A stretch of 17,794 nucleotides of DNA from assembly GCA_934871445.1 (NCBI GenBank), contig CAKXBD010000030.1:1-17794 (forward strand), read 5' to 3'. The translations under genes and the position numbers were made by a program. The number at the start of each line of letters is the position of its first letter. Position 1 is the first letter of the stretch. This document shows, piece after piece, positions 1-7,151 of this stretch. Below the pieces are notes generated by a model, which worked only from the letters and a program-made list of their open reading frames with translations, ran no database searches and was not told where the DNA came from. Source of the DNA: an uncultured bacterium. Its GTDB lineage: Bacteria; Bacillota; Clostridia; Christensenellales; Borkfalkiaceae.

Positions 1-1631
1 AAAACGAGGACATGGAGAGCGTTTTGGACGACTGTCTCGCGCTCGGTATCCCGCAGCGGCATCTCACATGGCATTATCGGAGCAAGCACGAAAGCCTGAT
101 CGCTTTTTCCAATATCATGTACTACGGCAACAAGCTGTGCACTTTCCCGTCGCCCGACGCCCCCGACAGCAAGGTGAAATTTATCCGCGTGGAGGACGGC
201 GTATACGACCGCGGCTTCACCAAGCGGAATAAGCCGGAGGGGGACGCCCTAGTTGCGGAGGTAGTTCGCCGCTTGCAGGATCCCGCGGCGAAAAAGTCGA
301 GCATCGGCATCGTCACGTTCAGCAATGTGCAGAAGGATTACATCGAGCGCAAGCTGACCGCGGCGATTGCGGAAAAGCGGTTGGAGGACGTCGCCTACGA
401 CCGCGAGGAGCCCATTTTCGTCAAAAATCTCGAAAACGTACAGGGCGACGAGCGGGACGTCATTCTCTTTTCCGTCTGTTACGGCCCCGACAGATCGGGG
501 CGGATTTCCCTCAATTTCGGGCCTTTGAATCAGGCCGGCGGCTGGCGGCGGCTCAACGTCGCGGTGTCGCGCGCGAGGGAGGAGATGGTCATTTTCTCGT
601 CCATGACGGGCGCGATGATAGATTTGTCCAAAACGGGTTCCAAGGGCGTCGCGGGGCTCAAAGCCTTCCTCGAATTTGCGGAAAAGGGCCGCACGACGCT
701 GGCGATTCCCTCGGGAAATCTCGTCGCCAAAAAACCGGGAATCGGAAAGTATATCGCGGAGGAGCTTTCTTCCTACGGTTATGACTGCCGCTATGACGTG
801 GGCGTGTCAGACTTCAAAATCGACGTCGCGGTTACCGATCCCAGAAATAAGCATAAATTTATTCTCGCCGTCATGTGCGACGGGCCGAACACCTTTTCCG
901 TCAAAGACAGGAACGTTTTGCAGATTCAGACCTTGAAGCGCAATAACTGGAACGTCGTGCGCGTCTATTCCATCAACTATTACAATAACCCCAAACGCGA
1001 GATCAAGAAGATCAAGGATCTGCTCGATAAATTGACGGGGGCGGATAAACGGGGCGGAACGGGGCTCAATCGCAGCAAGAAGCCGTATAAGGCGGCCGCG
1101 CTCGAACAGCGTTTCGAGAACGCCACCTTCATTACGTCGGGGGATAACGATTCGGAAATCATTTCCCGCCTCAAATCGATCGTGACGGCGGAAGAGCCCA
1201 TTTCCTACGATTTTCTCGTGCGGCGCTGCCTTACGAGCCTCGGCGTCGTCAAATACGGCGCAAAGGTGGATTCCCGCATGCAGGCGCTCGTCGCGCTGTG
1301 CGGATTCCGTTACGAAAAGATCTTAGGAACGGCGTATTACCGCAAGACGGATAAAAATATCGGTTTCGACCGTTACCGCGTGGAGACGGGCGAGACCTTG
1401 CGAAAGAGCGAGACGGATTTCACGCCTTACGAAATCATTGCGCTCATCCGCGCCGCGCTGGAAGATAAGGTTGCGCTGTATATGGACGAAATCATGGTCA
1501 TCGTCTGCAATCTGCTCCGCGTTTCCAAGACCACGGATAAATTCGCCGTATATGTCAACGACTGCGTGACGCTCGGCGAAGAGAAGGGCCTGTTCGTGCG
1601 TTCCGTTTCGGACAGGATCTCTCTCGCTTGA
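1..1631 (+). CDS. C-terminal part of a DUF4011/DUF3320-type superfamily 1 helicase with nuclease-like domain (5' end outside window)
   Basis: The frame is open to the left edge (the codons before the ATG at 12 read N-E-D), so this is a truncated gene, not a start at 12. The visible part carries late SF1 (UPF1/DNA2-like) helicase motifs: HYRSKHESL at 72-98, QGDERDVI near 441-464 and NVAVSRAREEMVIF near 555-596. A Vsr/MTES_1575-type endonuclease-fold domain follows at about 740-1035, with DFKIDVAV, then VMCDG and KDRN. The C-terminal ~170 residues look like the DUF3320 region. This order matches large (often over 1,500 aa) DUF4011/AAA_11/AAA_12/MTES_1575/DUF3320 proteins. These are predicted cytoplasmic nucleic-acid helicase-nucleases with a suspected defence or repair role, whose biochemical function is not established. 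The usual acidic residue in the I-E-C-D-G motif is Met here. Family assignment is firm; the biological role is unknown. Confidence 0.88.
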   Translation, partial: NEDMESVLDDCLALGIPQRHLTWHYRSKHESLIAFSNIMYYGNKLCTFPSPDAPDSKVKFIRVEDGVYDRGFTKRNKPEGDALVAEVVRRLQDPAAKKSSIGIVTFSNVQKDYIERKLTAAIAEKRLEDVAYDREEPIFVKNLENVQGDERDVILFSVCYGPDRSGRISLNFGPLNQAGGWRRLNVAVSRAREEMVIFSSMTGAMIDLSKTGSKGVAGLKAFLEFAEKGRTTLAIPSGNLVAKKPGIGKYIAEELSSYGYDCRYDVGVSDFKIDVAVTDPRNKHKFILAVMCDGPNTFSVKDRNVLQIQTLKRNNWNVVRVYSINYYNNPKREIKKIKDLLDKLTGADKRGGTGLNRSKKPYKAAALEQRFENATFITSGDNDSEIISRLKSIVTAEEPISYDFLVRRCLTSLGVVKYGAKVDSRMQALVALCGFRYEKILGTAYYRKTDKNIGFDRYRVETGETLRKSETDFTPYEIIALIRAALEDKVALYMDEIMVIVCNLLRVSKTTDKFAVYVNDCVTLGEEKGLFVRSVSDRISLA

Positions 1632-1643
1632 ACGCCGCCGATC

Positions 1644-3239
1644 ATGAAGAGGTCGGACGCCGTCGAAAACTCGGCGGGCGGAAAATTGTTCAATTTCCGT
1701 CCCGTCCTGTTTTCGGCGGCGTTTTTTGCGCTCGGAATCGCCTTCGCTTACGGGCGGAGGTATTTCGGGCTTTCCTTTTGGTGGCTGGCGGCGGGGATTC
1801 CCGTCTTTGTCCTCGCCCTGCTCTTTTCCGCCGCAAAGCGGAAGGCCGCGGCGGTCTGCGCCGCGCTCGCTTTGTGTTTCGCGCTGGGAACGCTCGGATT
1901 TTCGGCGGAAATTTCGGCTTTTACCGAAGGGAGCCGATATTCGGGAGAATACGCGGTCACGGGTACCGTTGCGGAAAAGAAGGAGTACGATAAAATTTCC
2001 GTCCTTCTTCTCGAAAGCGTCACTATCGGCGGGACGAAGGAACAGGGGAAGATAAACGCAACCCTGCCTGCTTCTCTGTCTGCGTCCGTGGCCGTCGCCG
2101 ACAAAGTGACTGTATTCGGAAAAGTGGAGACGAATACGGAGGCCTTCGACGATTACGGTTTTCGTGCGGAGGAAGTGTCGGGACGGGTGCGTTTCCAGAT
2201 CGACGTCTCTTCCCTGACCGTGACGGGAAAAAGTAAAAATCCTTTTCTCGCCGTGCGTTCGAGACTGGTGGAAACTTTATACGCGGGTATGGACGAAGAA
2301 TCTGCGGCCGTCACCTGCGCGCTTTTGACGGGGGACACCTCGGGGATCGAAAGCGGGCTTCTCGAAAACGTCAGGCGGGGAGGCATCGCGCATATCTTCG
2401 CCGTTTCGGGCCTGCATATAGGGGCGTTATACGCTTTCTGCCTGTTCCTTTTCCGAAAGACAAAACTCTCCGCCTGTCCCCGCGGAATAAAATTTTTCCT
2501 CGTCGCCGCACTTTTGTTCTTTTACGGCGGAGTCTGCGGATTTTCCCCCTCCGTCATCCGCGCCTGCGTCATGTGTATCGTATTGTATGCGCATATGCTC
2601 ATCGGCGTCAAGTCCGATCTGCTCGAAAGCGCGGGACTCGCGGCTCTCCTCCTGCTGCTCGTCCGCCCCTCCTTTCTCTTTGAAGTCGGATTTCAACTCT
2701 CTTTCGCGGCCTGCCTTTCCATCGGCGTCCTGTCGAGACCCTTGAAACGGCTGACGTTCAAAATTTTTAAGGTCAAAGAGGGACCGTATCTCGGGGAACG
2801 GATCAAGAAGTCCGTCGCGTCCTTTGTCTCCGTTTCGCTCGCCGCACAGCTCGGAACCGCGCCCGTCCTTCTCGATACCTTCGGATACATTTCTCTTTGG
2901 AGCCTTCTCCTCAACGGCGTGTTCGTCCCTCTCGTGGGCGCGGTTTTTGCGGGCCTGCTCGCGATTGCTTTTGTCTCGGCCATGCTGCCGCTCGCGGCGG
3001 CGCCCGTGCTGCTGTATGTGCCTTCCGTGCTGTGGTCGGCGATTTTGCTCGTCTTTCATGCCTTCGATTTCTCTCTTCCCGCCATACAGGGGTGGTGTTT
3101 CGGACGCGGCGCCGTACTCTATTACGCCGCGCTTTGCGCGGCTTCGGATAAAGTTAATCTGTCGGCGAGAGATCGGGTTTTGTCGGTGCTATTTTTAGCG
3201 GCGGGAACCGTTTTGGCCGTCGTCGGAATCAATCTTTGA
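1644..3239 (+). CDS. comEC: ComEC/Rec2 family membrane protein, short form without metallo-beta-lactamase domain
   Basis: This 531-residue polytopic membrane protein has two or three N-terminal membrane segments (about residues 20-90) and a DUF4131/OB-like soluble stretch (about 95-190). The Competence domain follows, with the diagnostic GDTSGI...NVRRGGIAHIFAVSGLHIGAL region (split by eight residues, about residues 228-262) and then many hydrophobic helices. ComEC forms the channel that carries single-stranded DNA across the membrane in transformation. Full-length homologues (about 750 aa in Bacillus) add a C-terminal metallo-beta-lactamase domain. Here the protein ends after the helices and the next 138 bases code for nothing similar. 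The gene starts 12 bases after the helicase stop, in the same frame, with no clear ribosome-binding site, so it probably relies on translational coupling. A TTG at 1686 is an alternative start. Placement before holA is common in Firmicutes. Confidence 0.88.
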   Translation: MKRSDAVENSAGGKLFNFRPVLFSAAFFALGIAFAYGRRYFGLSFWWLAAGIPVFVLALLFSAAKRKAAAVCAALALCFALGTLGFSAEISAFTEGSRYSGEYAVTGTVAEKKEYDKISVLLLESVTIGGTKEQGKINATLPASLSASVAVADKVTVFGKVETNTEAFDDYGFRAEEVSGRVRFQIDVSSLTVTGKSKNPFLAVRSRLVETLYAGMDEESAAVTCALLTGDTSGIESGLLENVRRGGIAHIFAVSGLHIGALYAFCLFLFRKTKLSACPRGIKFFLVAALLFFYGGVCGFSPSVIRACVMCIVLYAHMLIGVKSDLLESAGLAALLLLLVRPSFLFEVGFQLSFAACLSIGVLSRPLKRLTFKIFKVKEGPYLGERIKKSVASFVSVSLAAQLGTAPVLLDTFGYISLWSLLLNGVFVPLVGAVFAGLLAIAFVSAMLPLAAAPVLLYVPSVLWSAILLVFHAFDFSLPAIQGWCFGRGAVLYYAALCAASDKVNLSARDRVLSVLFLAAGTVLAVVGINL

Positions 3240-3284
3240 CAAACGTTCTTCGGCGGAGCGGCAAAAACAGGTAAAACGATTTTC

Positions 3285-3313
3285 TTGCGTTTTTGAAGAG
3301 GATATGGTATAAT
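3285..3313 (+). promoter_or_regulatory. Sigma-A promoter with extended -10 upstream of holA
   Basis: The -35 box TTGCGT (3285-3290), a 17-base spacer and the -10 box TATAAT (3308-3313) with an upstream TG (3305-3306) form a near-consensus extended -10 promoter in the comEC-holA gap. Transcription would start near 3320, giving a leader of about 58 bases for holA. Confidence 0.75.
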
Positions 3314-3377
3314 AAAACGGAGAATCGAAAAGTCGGGCGGTTTTTTATCAATTTTCAGACAGGAGGTCGGAATAAAT

Positions 3378-4394
3378 ATGAAATACGTCGAATTCAGGAA
3401 GTTTACCGATGAAAACGGCGCGCTTCCCGTCTATTTGTTCGAGGGCGAGGAAACTTATTTCCGCGAACGCGGCAGCGAGCTGTTGTTGAGGCGTTTTCTC
3501 AAAGAGCCGACTCTCGATTTTACCGCCTTTGACGGAGGGACGCTGAAAGGGGAGAAGCTGAAAGCATTGGCGGACGCCGTCAACAGTTTTCCTTTTTTGA
3601 GCGAAAAGCGGTTTATCAAAGTGACGGAATTTTATCCTACGGAAAAGGAGTACGATTTTTATCTCAAACCGATTTTTGAAAATCCGCCCAAGGACAGCGT
3701 CCTCATGATCGTCAATTCGGGCAAAGGCAAAGCCGGATGCGCGGCGCTTGCGAAAAAGCCGAACGTCACGTATGTGGATTGCGGCAGGTCGGACGAGGAG
3801 ACGATTAAGAAATGGATATACGTCACCTGTAAACGTGCGGGCGTATATGCGGACGGCGTGACCTGCGGAAAAATTGCGGCCTACTGCGTGAACGATATGT
3901 CGAGAATCGCAAAGGAAACGGAAAAACTGCTCGTCTATTGCAGTGCGACGGGCGCTGCTCGTCTGACGGACGAGATCGTGGACGAGGTCGTTTATCCCGA
4001 TTCGGAATATAAAATTTACGAGCTCGCGAACGCTCTTTCCCGAAAAAATTATTCGGCCTATGTGAAGATTTTGAACGAGCTTTCCTCCAAGGGCTTCGAC
4101 GAAATTTCTTTGCTCAATTCTCTTTGCTACTATTTCAAGGGACTGTATGAAGTGTCTTTAAGCCGCGGAAGCGACCGCGAGGTTGCGGCGGCGCTCGGAA
4201 TCAAGGAGTATGCCGCGAAGAAGAATCGGGAGCAGGCCGCAAAATTCCCCAAAGGGGAACTGTTTCGCTGTTACAGAGACGTTTACGAGGCCATCGGGGG
4301 AATTAAATGCGGGGAGTTGACCCCGTCTTCCGCTTTGAAAGCGGTCACTGCGCGGGTATTTTTCGGGAGTGAAAGCCGAAAAGTTCCCTTTTAA
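3378..4394 (+). CDS. holA: DNA polymerase III subunit delta (HolA)
   Basis: This 338-residue protein has the length and pattern of HolA, the clamp-loader delta subunit that opens the beta sliding clamp in the replisome. The N-terminal P-loop-like fold lacks a Walker A motif, as expected for delta: it begins PVYLFEGEETYFRER and continues with the conserved LSEKRFIKV stretch (about residues 74-82). The middle has the domain II pattern (CGKIAAYCVNDMSRIAKETEKL, split here as CGKIAAYCVND and MSRIAKETEKL, about residues 163-184). The C-terminal helical collar includes YKIYELANALSRKNY and a LLNSLCYYFKGLYE segment. AGGAGG lies 11 bases before the ATG. An extended -10 promoter lies upstream and cdaA follows after 139 bases. 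I see no clear terminator after holA, so read-through into cdaA is possible. Confidence 0.92.
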   Translation: MKYVEFRKFTDENGALPVYLFEGEETYFRERGSELLLRRFLKEPTLDFTAFDGGTLKGEKLKALADAVNSFPFLSEKRFIKVTEFYPTEKEYDFYLKPIFENPPKDSVLMIVNSGKGKAGCAALAKKPNVTYVDCGRSDEETIKKWIYVTCKRAGVYADGVTCGKIAAYCVNDMSRIAKETEKLLVYCSATGAARLTDEIVDEVVYPDSEYKIYELANALSRKNYSAYVKILNELSSKGFDEISLLNSLCYYFKGLYEVSLSRGSDREVAAALGIKEYAAKKNREQAAKFPKGELFRCYRDVYEAIGGIKCGELTPSSALKAVTARVFFGSESRKVPF

Positions 4395-4437
4395 GGCGAA
4401 AAAAAGGTGAAAAACGAAAAAAAGCGGATTAAAATAC

Positions 4438-4473
4438 TTTCCTTTTGGACGGATATCTTATATAATATATCCG
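4438..4473 (+). promoter_or_regulatory. Putative cdaA promoter with a palindrome over the -10 box
   Basis: A perfect TATAAT lies at 4461-4466. The best -35 match at 17 bases is poor (TTTCCT, 4438-4443). The -10 box is bracketed by perfect 7-bp inverted arms, CGGATAT (4450-4456) and ATATCCG (4467-4473). This arrangement could be an operator, but chance in AT-rich DNA cannot be excluded. Confidence 0.5.
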
Positions 4474-4533
4474 AGTGAGAATAGTTGTTTTGAACGCTTA
4501 ACTTGATTCTATTTTATCAAAGGAGGCAGGATT

Positions 4534-5403
4534 ATGGAAGCATACGCTTTGGCCGCGGGAATTACCGCGACGTTAACGAAGCTCGGCGAAGACATCATCG
4601 GGTTTTTTTCGGGATTCTCCGTCGCTTACGCAGCGGAAATCCTTCTCTTTTACCTGCTCATTTATTACGTATCGAAGGTTTTGCGCGATAACGACGCCAC
4701 GCGGCTGATGCTCGTCTATTGGGGCGTTATTTTGGTCATGGGCGTCATGAAATATTCCGTCGAGCTGTTCGACACAAAGTTCTATTTCTATTTTGTGCTC
4801 GTGCTTTCCATGTTCATGCTCATTCTGTTCAACGTGGAGGTAAAAAAGAGCCTTTGGGACGTTCATAATTCTCCCGCGGAAAAAGCGGAAAGGTTGACCG
4901 GCGGAGCCGAAGCCCGTTCGCGAGCGGAAGTGGAACGCTGTATTTCCGATATCATCAAAGCGCTTCAAAATATGTCGAAAAATAACGTGGGAGCGCTGAT
5001 CGTGCTGTCGAAGGGAAATTTGCCCAAGCAGGTTCTGCAAAGCGGCGTAATGCTGGACGCGGAGATTTCCACACAGCTCATCGAGGGGATATTCTTTCCC
5101 AAGGCGCCCCTGCACGACGGTGCGATGATTATCCGAGGTCATAAAATACAGGCGGCGGGCTGTTTTCTGCCCCTGACGCAAAAGACGAGCTATCCCAAGG
5201 AGTTCGGTACCCGTCACCGCGCGGGCATCGGCATCACGGAGGTATCCAACGTCGTTTCTCTGGTCGTCTCGGAGGAGACGGGAATCATTTCGATCATCAA
5301 ACAGGGCAACGTGCAGCGTTATGCGGATTATGACATGCTGAAAGGCGCGTTGAGGGATTATTATTGGCAGGAACTGCCCCTGTCGGATAAAAAGAATAAG
5401 TAA
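4534..5403 (+). CDS. cdaA: Diadenylate cyclase CdaA (c-di-AMP synthase)
   Basis: This 289-residue protein makes cyclic di-AMP from two ATP at the membrane. The N-terminal third has three hydrophobic segments (about residues 25-45, 55-72, 80-100), as in CdaA. The DAC (DisA_N) domain follows, with the catalytic DGA motif at 195-197 (in LHDGAMII) and the RHR motif at 227-229 (in FGTRHRAGIG). Both are essential in characterised diadenylate cyclases and both are intact. AAAGGAGG ends a few bases before the ATG, which supports this start. c-di-AMP controls potassium and osmolyte balance and cell-wall homeostasis in Firmicutes. The usual cdaA-cdaR-glmM arrangement is not kept: a 35-residue ORF occupies the cdaR position and glmM is not in the window. 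Confidence 0.95.
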   Translation: MEAYALAAGITATLTKLGEDIIGFFSGFSVAYAAEILLFYLLIYYVSKVLRDNDATRLMLVYWGVILVMGVMKYSVELFDTKFYFYFVLVLSMFMLILFNVEVKKSLWDVHNSPAEKAERLTGGAEARSRAEVERCISDIIKALQNMSKNNVGALIVLSKGNLPKQVLQSGVMLDAEISTQLIEGIFFPKAPLHDGAMIIRGHKIQAAGCFLPLTQKTSYPKEFGTRHRAGIGITEVSNVVSLVVSEETGIISIIKQGNVQRYADYDMLKGALRDYYWQELPLSDKKNK

Positions 5404-5414
5404 GGAGGCCGTGC

Positions 5415-5522
5415 ATGAATAAGTTTGCAAAATTTTTCAAAAACGTCTTTGTCAATAAATTGTGGATAAAGCTCATTGCCGCTTTTCTGGCGTTGTTCGT
5501 GACGGTGCTTCTCAATATCTGA
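5415..5522 (+). CDS. 35-residue single-pass membrane microprotein in the cdaR (YbbR) position
   Basis: AAGGAGG (5402-5408) overlaps the cdaA stop and lies 6 bases before this ATG. The product has a basic, Phe-rich head (MNKFAKFFKNVFVNK) and one hydrophobic segment (WIKLIAAFLALFVTVLLNI), then stops at TGA. This looks like the N-terminal membrane anchor of CdaR/YbbR, the CdaA regulator normally encoded next. The extracytoplasmic YbbR repeats are absent, and neither other frame downstream of the stop resembles them. It could be a functional miniature CdaR that contacts CdaA in the membrane, or the start of a decayed gene. The excellent ribosome-binding site and short clean ORF favour expression. 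Homology rests on position and the general look of the anchor only. Confidence 0.6.
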   Translation: MNKFAKFFKNVFVNKLWIKLIAAFLALFVTVLLNI

Positions 5523-5547
5523 GCGCACTTTGCGCGCGACTCGTTCA

Positions 5548-5553
5548 TATAAT
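5548..5553 (+). promoter_or_regulatory. Possible -10 box upstream of the aspartate kinase gene
   Basis: A perfect TATAAT followed by AAAA resembles the other -10 regions of this window. No convincing -35 box is found at 16-18 bases spacing (GCACTT at 17). If used, the leader would be about 95 bases and would contain the hairpin at 5611-5632. Confidence 0.35.
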
Positions 5554-5610
5554 AAAACAGGGAGTTCTACGTATAAAAATTGGGGAGAATGAGAAAATTT
5601 CAGACGGAGG

Positions 5611-5632
5611 GAAAAGGCGTCCATGCCTTTTC
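5611..5632 (+). repeat. 8-bp perfect inverted repeat in the leader of the aspartate kinase gene
   Basis: GAAAAGGC (5611-5618) and GCCTTTTC (5625-5632) are exact inverse complements around a 6-base loop. The hairpin sits 22 bases before the start codon and has no poly-T tail, so it is not a plain terminator. It may affect translation or mRNA stability. I did not recognise a lysine riboswitch or T-box around it. Confidence 0.5.
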
Positions 5633-5654
5633 GGAATAGAGAAAGAGGTCTTTT

Positions 5655-6971
5655 ATGGGCATCAAAGTTTGTAAATTCGGCGGCACGTCCATGGCGGACG
5701 GAAATATTATCCGCTCGGTTGCGAAAATCGTAAATTCTGACGAGGACCGACGATATGTTGTAGTCTCCGCGCCCGGAAAACGTTTCAGCGGAGATATCAA
5801 GGTAACCGATCTCCTTTATGAATGTAGCGACGAAGCTGCCACGGGTATGAAACGCAGCGAAGTTTTTTCAAAAATCCGGACCCGTTTTTTGAGCATCGAA
5901 AAAGAAATCGGAATGAATATCGGTCTCGAAGCGATGCTGGACGAAATCGAGTGGAATATCGTCTCCGGAGCGGGAAAGGACTATTGTGCTTCCCGCGGGG
6001 AATATCTTTCGGGGCGAATTATGGCGGCGGTTCTCGGCGTTCCGTTCGTGGACGCGGCGGATGTCATTCAATTTAAGGCGGACGGCTCGTTAGACGAGAG
6101 TACATATTCTTTAATGGCCTCCGTTCTCAAAAAATATCCCAGGGCAGTAATTCCGGGCTTTTACGGAAAGGGCGCGGACGGGAAAATCAAGACCTTTTCC
6201 CGCGGCGGGAGCGATATTACGGGCGCGATAGTGGCGCGGGCGGTGAAGGCTTCGCTCTATGAGAATTGGACGGACGTCAGCGGATTTTTCGCCTGCGATC
6301 CCAGAATCGTGCCTTCCGCAAAGTGTATCAAGGAGCTTTCCTATCAGGAACTTCGGGAACTTTCCTATATGGGTGCAAACGTATTGCACAGCGATTCCAT
6401 TTTCCCCGTCAAAGCTGCGGGGATTCCCATTCGTATCCGCAATACCTTCCGCCCTCAGGACGAAGGTACGCTGATCGTGGACAGCGACGTGCGCAATCCC
6501 GAGGACAACGTCGTGACGGGTATTGCGGGAAAGAAGGATTTTACGGTCATTCTGCTCGAAAAGTCCATGATGAACGCGGAAGTGGGGTTTGCGGCGAATG
6601 TGCTCAAAGTGCTCTATCGCCACGGAATTTCTTTTGAACACCTCCCTTCGGGAATCGATACCATGTCTGTGGTCATTGAGAATAAATATCTCGAAGAAGT
6701 CAGTTTGGACGATATTTTGCAGGAAATTCGGGACGCGGTGCACCCCGATTATATCCATACGCGGGAAAGCGTGGCTCTCGTCGCGACGGTGGGACACGGC
6801 ATGGCGGAGAGCGTCGGTACTTCCGGACGCCTTTTCAAGGCTCTTTCGGACGCGGAAATCAACGTCATCATGATAGATCAGGGATCCAGCGAGTTAAATA
6901 TTATCGTCGGTGTAGATAACGAGGATTGCGCGGCGTGTATTCGCGCGATTTACCGCGAATTTTTCGGTTGA
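5655..6971 (+). CDS. lysC: Aspartate kinase with C-terminal ACT domains
   Basis: This 438-residue enzyme phosphorylates L-aspartate, the first step towards diaminopimelate/lysine, threonine and methionine. The amino-acid-kinase domain starts with KFGGTS (residues 7-12) and contains SRGGSDITGA (about residues 177-186) and TDVSGFFACDPR. From about residue 290 there are two ACT-like regions: IAGKKDFTVILLEKSMM, and the segment around VALVATVGHGMAESVGTSG ending in the IDQGSSELNI(I)VGV pattern. ACT domains bind the feedback effector, which sequence alone does not identify. AAGAGG lies 6 bases before the ATG. No other pathway gene is adjacent, so lysC is a conventional name and not a proven isozyme class (thrA-like and dapG-like paralogues exist in Firmicutes). 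Confidence 0.93.
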   Translation: MGIKVCKFGGTSMADGNIIRSVAKIVNSDEDRRYVVVSAPGKRFSGDIKVTDLLYECSDEAATGMKRSEVFSKIRTRFLSIEKEIGMNIGLEAMLDEIEWNIVSGAGKDYCASRGEYLSGRIMAAVLGVPFVDAADVIQFKADGSLDESTYSLMASVLKKYPRAVIPGFYGKGADGKIKTFSRGGSDITGAIVARAVKASLYENWTDVSGFFACDPRIVPSAKCIKELSYQELRELSYMGANVLHSDSIFPVKAAGIPIRIRNTFRPQDEGTLIVDSDVRNPEDNVVTGIAGKKDFTVILLEKSMMNAEVGFAANVLKVLYRHGISFEHLPSGIDTMSVVIENKYLEEVSLDDILQEIRDAVHPDYIHTRESVALVATVGHGMAESVGTSGRLFKALSDAEINVIMIDQGSSELNIIVGVDNEDCAACIRAIYREFFG

Positions 6972-7038
6972 GACTCAATCGAAAAAAACGGCTGATTTTC
7001 CATTGAGGAACGCGCAAGGTTCGGGCGGTTTTCGATTT

Positions 7039-7080
7039 CGTCTTTATTTGATCGGCTGCGAAAGACGGTTATTAATTTTT
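7039..7080 (+). terminator. Weak candidate terminator after aspartate kinase
   Basis: CGTCTTT (7039-7045) pairs with AAAGACG (7061-7067) across a 15-base loop, and a T-rich stretch ending in TTTTTT follows (to 7080). The stem is short and the loop long, so this is uncertain. The same bases overlap a possible weak promoter (TTGATC 7048-7053, ATTAAT 7071-7076). Confidence 0.3.
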
Positions 7081-7085
7081 TCTAT

Positions 7086-7140
7086 TGCCGGTTTTCCCGC
7101 ACCTTTTGGCTAAGCCTTGAAAGGTGCGGGAAAACCGGCA
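7086..7140 (+). repeat. Perfect 21-bp inverted repeat (hairpin) abutting the ribosome-binding site of the LtaS-like gene
   Basis: Bases 7086-7106 are the exact reverse complement of 7120-7140, with a 13-base loop that can form a further GGC-TAA-GCC mini-stem (7108-7116). The right arm ends at 7140 and GGAGG begins at 7142. No T-run follows on either strand, so it does not look like an intrinsic terminator. The weak promoter at 7048-7076 would start transcription near 7083, which would put this hairpin at the very 5' end of the mRNA. Function is unknown: mRNA 5' stabiliser, translational control element or a dispersed palindromic repeat. Confidence 0.8.
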
Positions 7141-7141
7141 T

Positions 7142-7146
7142 GGAGG
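7142..7146 (+). promoter_or_regulatory. Ribosome-binding site that fixes the start of the LtaS-like gene
   Basis: GGAGG lies 5 bases before ATG 7152. The earlier in-frame ATG at 7140 is formed by the last base of the hairpin arm and has no usable Shine-Dalgarno outside the stem, so 7152 is preferred. Confidence 0.75.
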
Positions 7147-7151
7147 AATCT

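Noticed and set aside
1629..1646. Read-through fusion of the helicase and ComEC, which are in the same frame separated by TGA and four codons
   Set aside because: The helicase ends at a normal DUF3320 end and ComEC begins with normal membrane segments. TGA also ends other genes here, so recoding is not supported.
4397..4424. Direct repeat CGAAAAAAAG twice after holA
   Set aside because: Short, A-rich and close to a stop codon; likely chance, and no terminator stem goes with it.
4573..5430. 285-codon open frame antisense to cdaA
   Set aside because: Same codon-bias shadow: the + strand frame has intact catalytic motifs and a ribosome-binding site, and the antisense product resembles nothing.
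5523..5654. Lysine riboswitch or T-box before aspartate kinase
   Set aside because: The leader is too short, and I could not find the conserved L-box or T-box sequence elements.
7086..7140. Reading the 21-bp inverted repeat as an intrinsic terminator
   Set aside because: No T-run follows the stem on the + strand (the Shine-Dalgarno follows) or on the - strand (an A-rich stretch follows).
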